DNA from: Gryganskiella cystojenkinii
Taxonomy: Eukaryota > Mortierellomycota > Mortierellomycetes > Mortierellales > Mortierellaceae
Assembly (NCBI GenBank): GCA_015852425.1
Contig: JAAAIG010000898.1
Coordinates: forward strand, 1 to 15,180
Direction: 5' to 3'
Length of the DNA stretch: 15,180 nucleotides
Position numbers and translations under genes: made by a program. Shown piece after piece: positions 14,503-15,180 of this stretch; position 1 is the stretch's first letter; each line of letters begins with the position of its first letter. Below the pieces are notes generated by a model that ran no database searches, was not told the DNA's origin, and was given only the letters and a program-made list of their open reading frames with translations.

Positions 14503-15180
14503 CTAGTTGGTGAGTGTAATCTTCTGGCCGAAATAAGACTCGCCACCAGTCTTGATCGTTTCTTGGAAGACCCATTCTCCAACGTCAGCACGGCTAATAA
14601 AGTATCCGACCTTGGGTTGTTCCTCACTACCGACCTGGAGGTTCTTCCATCCCTTGCCCGTCTTGATATTGTGGTCGCCCGTCAACAAGCTGGGTCGAAC
14701 AACAATCGCGCCACCAAAGACTTGCTCTGACATAACAATCTTTTCCATCTCCTTCTTGTCCTTGTGAGGAACGGCGAGTGCGACGTGGTAAAAGGTGCGG
14801 AAACCGAAGGGAACGTCCTCGCGCACATCCGAGACACCTGTTGTAGAGATTGCAACGATCGAGGGCTTGTGATTGGCTGTTGAAGGATGCTCCACATAGA
14901 TCTCTTTGAGTGCCTGGACAGTGTTGTTGGTCGCGGTAGCGCAGATCTCGGGGTGGTCGAAGATAAAAGGCTCGGTGAGACTGAGCTGGGTCCTGGGTGC
15001 GCCACCGACACCGGAGATGATCTGAGCCGCGAGTTGGTCCCTGTGGAAGAGAGTGGACTTGATATCGGAGACGCTGGCGATATCTCCCTTGATGATGGTC
15101 AATTGGGAATCGATAGTGACCTGAGTAATTCCCTGTTCGAGGAGCATGGTGACAAGCTTTGACGGAGTGCGAGCAAGAGC
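14503..15180 (-). CDS. NAD(P)-binding atypical SDR / NmrA-like protein B, N terminus beyond window
   Basis: Paralogue of SDR protein A, on the same strand. The 225 visible residues begin at the ALARTPSKL strand, equivalent to residue 43 of protein A; the Rossmann GATGGxx loop should lie past the right edge. By eye about four-fifths of residues are identical. Shared blocks include LTIIKGDIASVSDIK, PFIFDHPEICATATNN, DVPFGFRTFYHVALAVPHKD, VVRPSLLTGD and VGYFISRADVGEWVF. It lacks eight residues of protein A's loop just before IFGGA (A: TLASAPTTASGQ; B: MSEQ). Differences cluster in surface-like segments such as IYAAFPTTAIYK versus IYVEHPSTANHK. Substrate is unknown. The frame is open to the last base of the window, so it is cut by the edge, not visibly broken. 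Confidence 0.8.
   Translation of the reverse strand, partial: ALARTPSKLVTMLLEQGITQVTIDSQLTIIKGDIASVSDIKSTLFHRDQLAAQIISGVGGAPRTQLSLTEPFIFDHPEICATATNNTVQALKEIYVEHPSTANHKPSIVAISTTGVSDVREDVPFGFRTFYHVALAVPHKDKKEMEKIVMSEQVFGGAIVVRPSLLTGDHNIKTGKGWKNLQVGSEEQPKVGYFISRADVGEWVFQETIKTGGESYFGQKITLTN

Overview
The window looks like nuclear DNA of a filamentous fungus, most likely an early-diverging Mucoromycota of the Mortierella/Linnemannia type. I infer this from the long F-box/leucine-rich proteins (about 580-610 residues, F-box at the extreme N terminus), the pyrimidine-rich stretches upstream of starts, AATAAA poly(A) signals, TATAAAAG boxes and very few introns. The assignment rests on remembered family character, not on a search.

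Left part (1-9623, all on the + strand): three F-box genes (162-1913, 2093-3871, 7744-9623) and, between the second and third, one large gene (4535-7075, 846 residues) of an uncharacterised but apparently widespread fungal family. The F-box proteins share three landmarks: the N-terminal F-box, a 'WVCxxLxxL' strand, and a C-terminal 'RW(I/M)LxxW' motif. The first and third also align through the middle. They probably act as substrate receptors of SCF ubiquitin ligases. The third gene changes reading frame near 8909-8958, through either a 50-nt intron with weak signals or a frameshift.

Middle part (about 9600-11375, + strand): a 285-residue protein built from two thioredoxin-like domains repeated at an exact 130-residue period. 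Neither domain has a CxxC active site, but both keep the proline that would be the thioredoxin cis-proline. Just upstream, 9600-10040 is a decayed copy of the second domain with six in-frame stops. This relic is in the same frame as the third F-box gene and begins inside its last codons, so that gene's present stop codon lies in relic sequence.

Right part (11722-15180, - strand): two close paralogues of an NAD(P)-binding atypical SDR/NmrA-like protein, the second cut by the window edge. Between them is a small Ala/Gln/Thr-rich protein with 11-residue repeats resembling group 3 LEA/hydrophilin proteins. The complete SDR gene and the LEA-like gene each have a clear TATAAAAG box with an AGGGG stress-element-like motif 36-54 bp further upstream.

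There is no sign of rRNA, tRNA, CRISPR, an intact transposon or a prokaryotic-style operon. The most unusual items are the redox-inactive tandem thioredoxin-like protein, its relic fused to the F-box gene end, and the frame break in that F-box gene.
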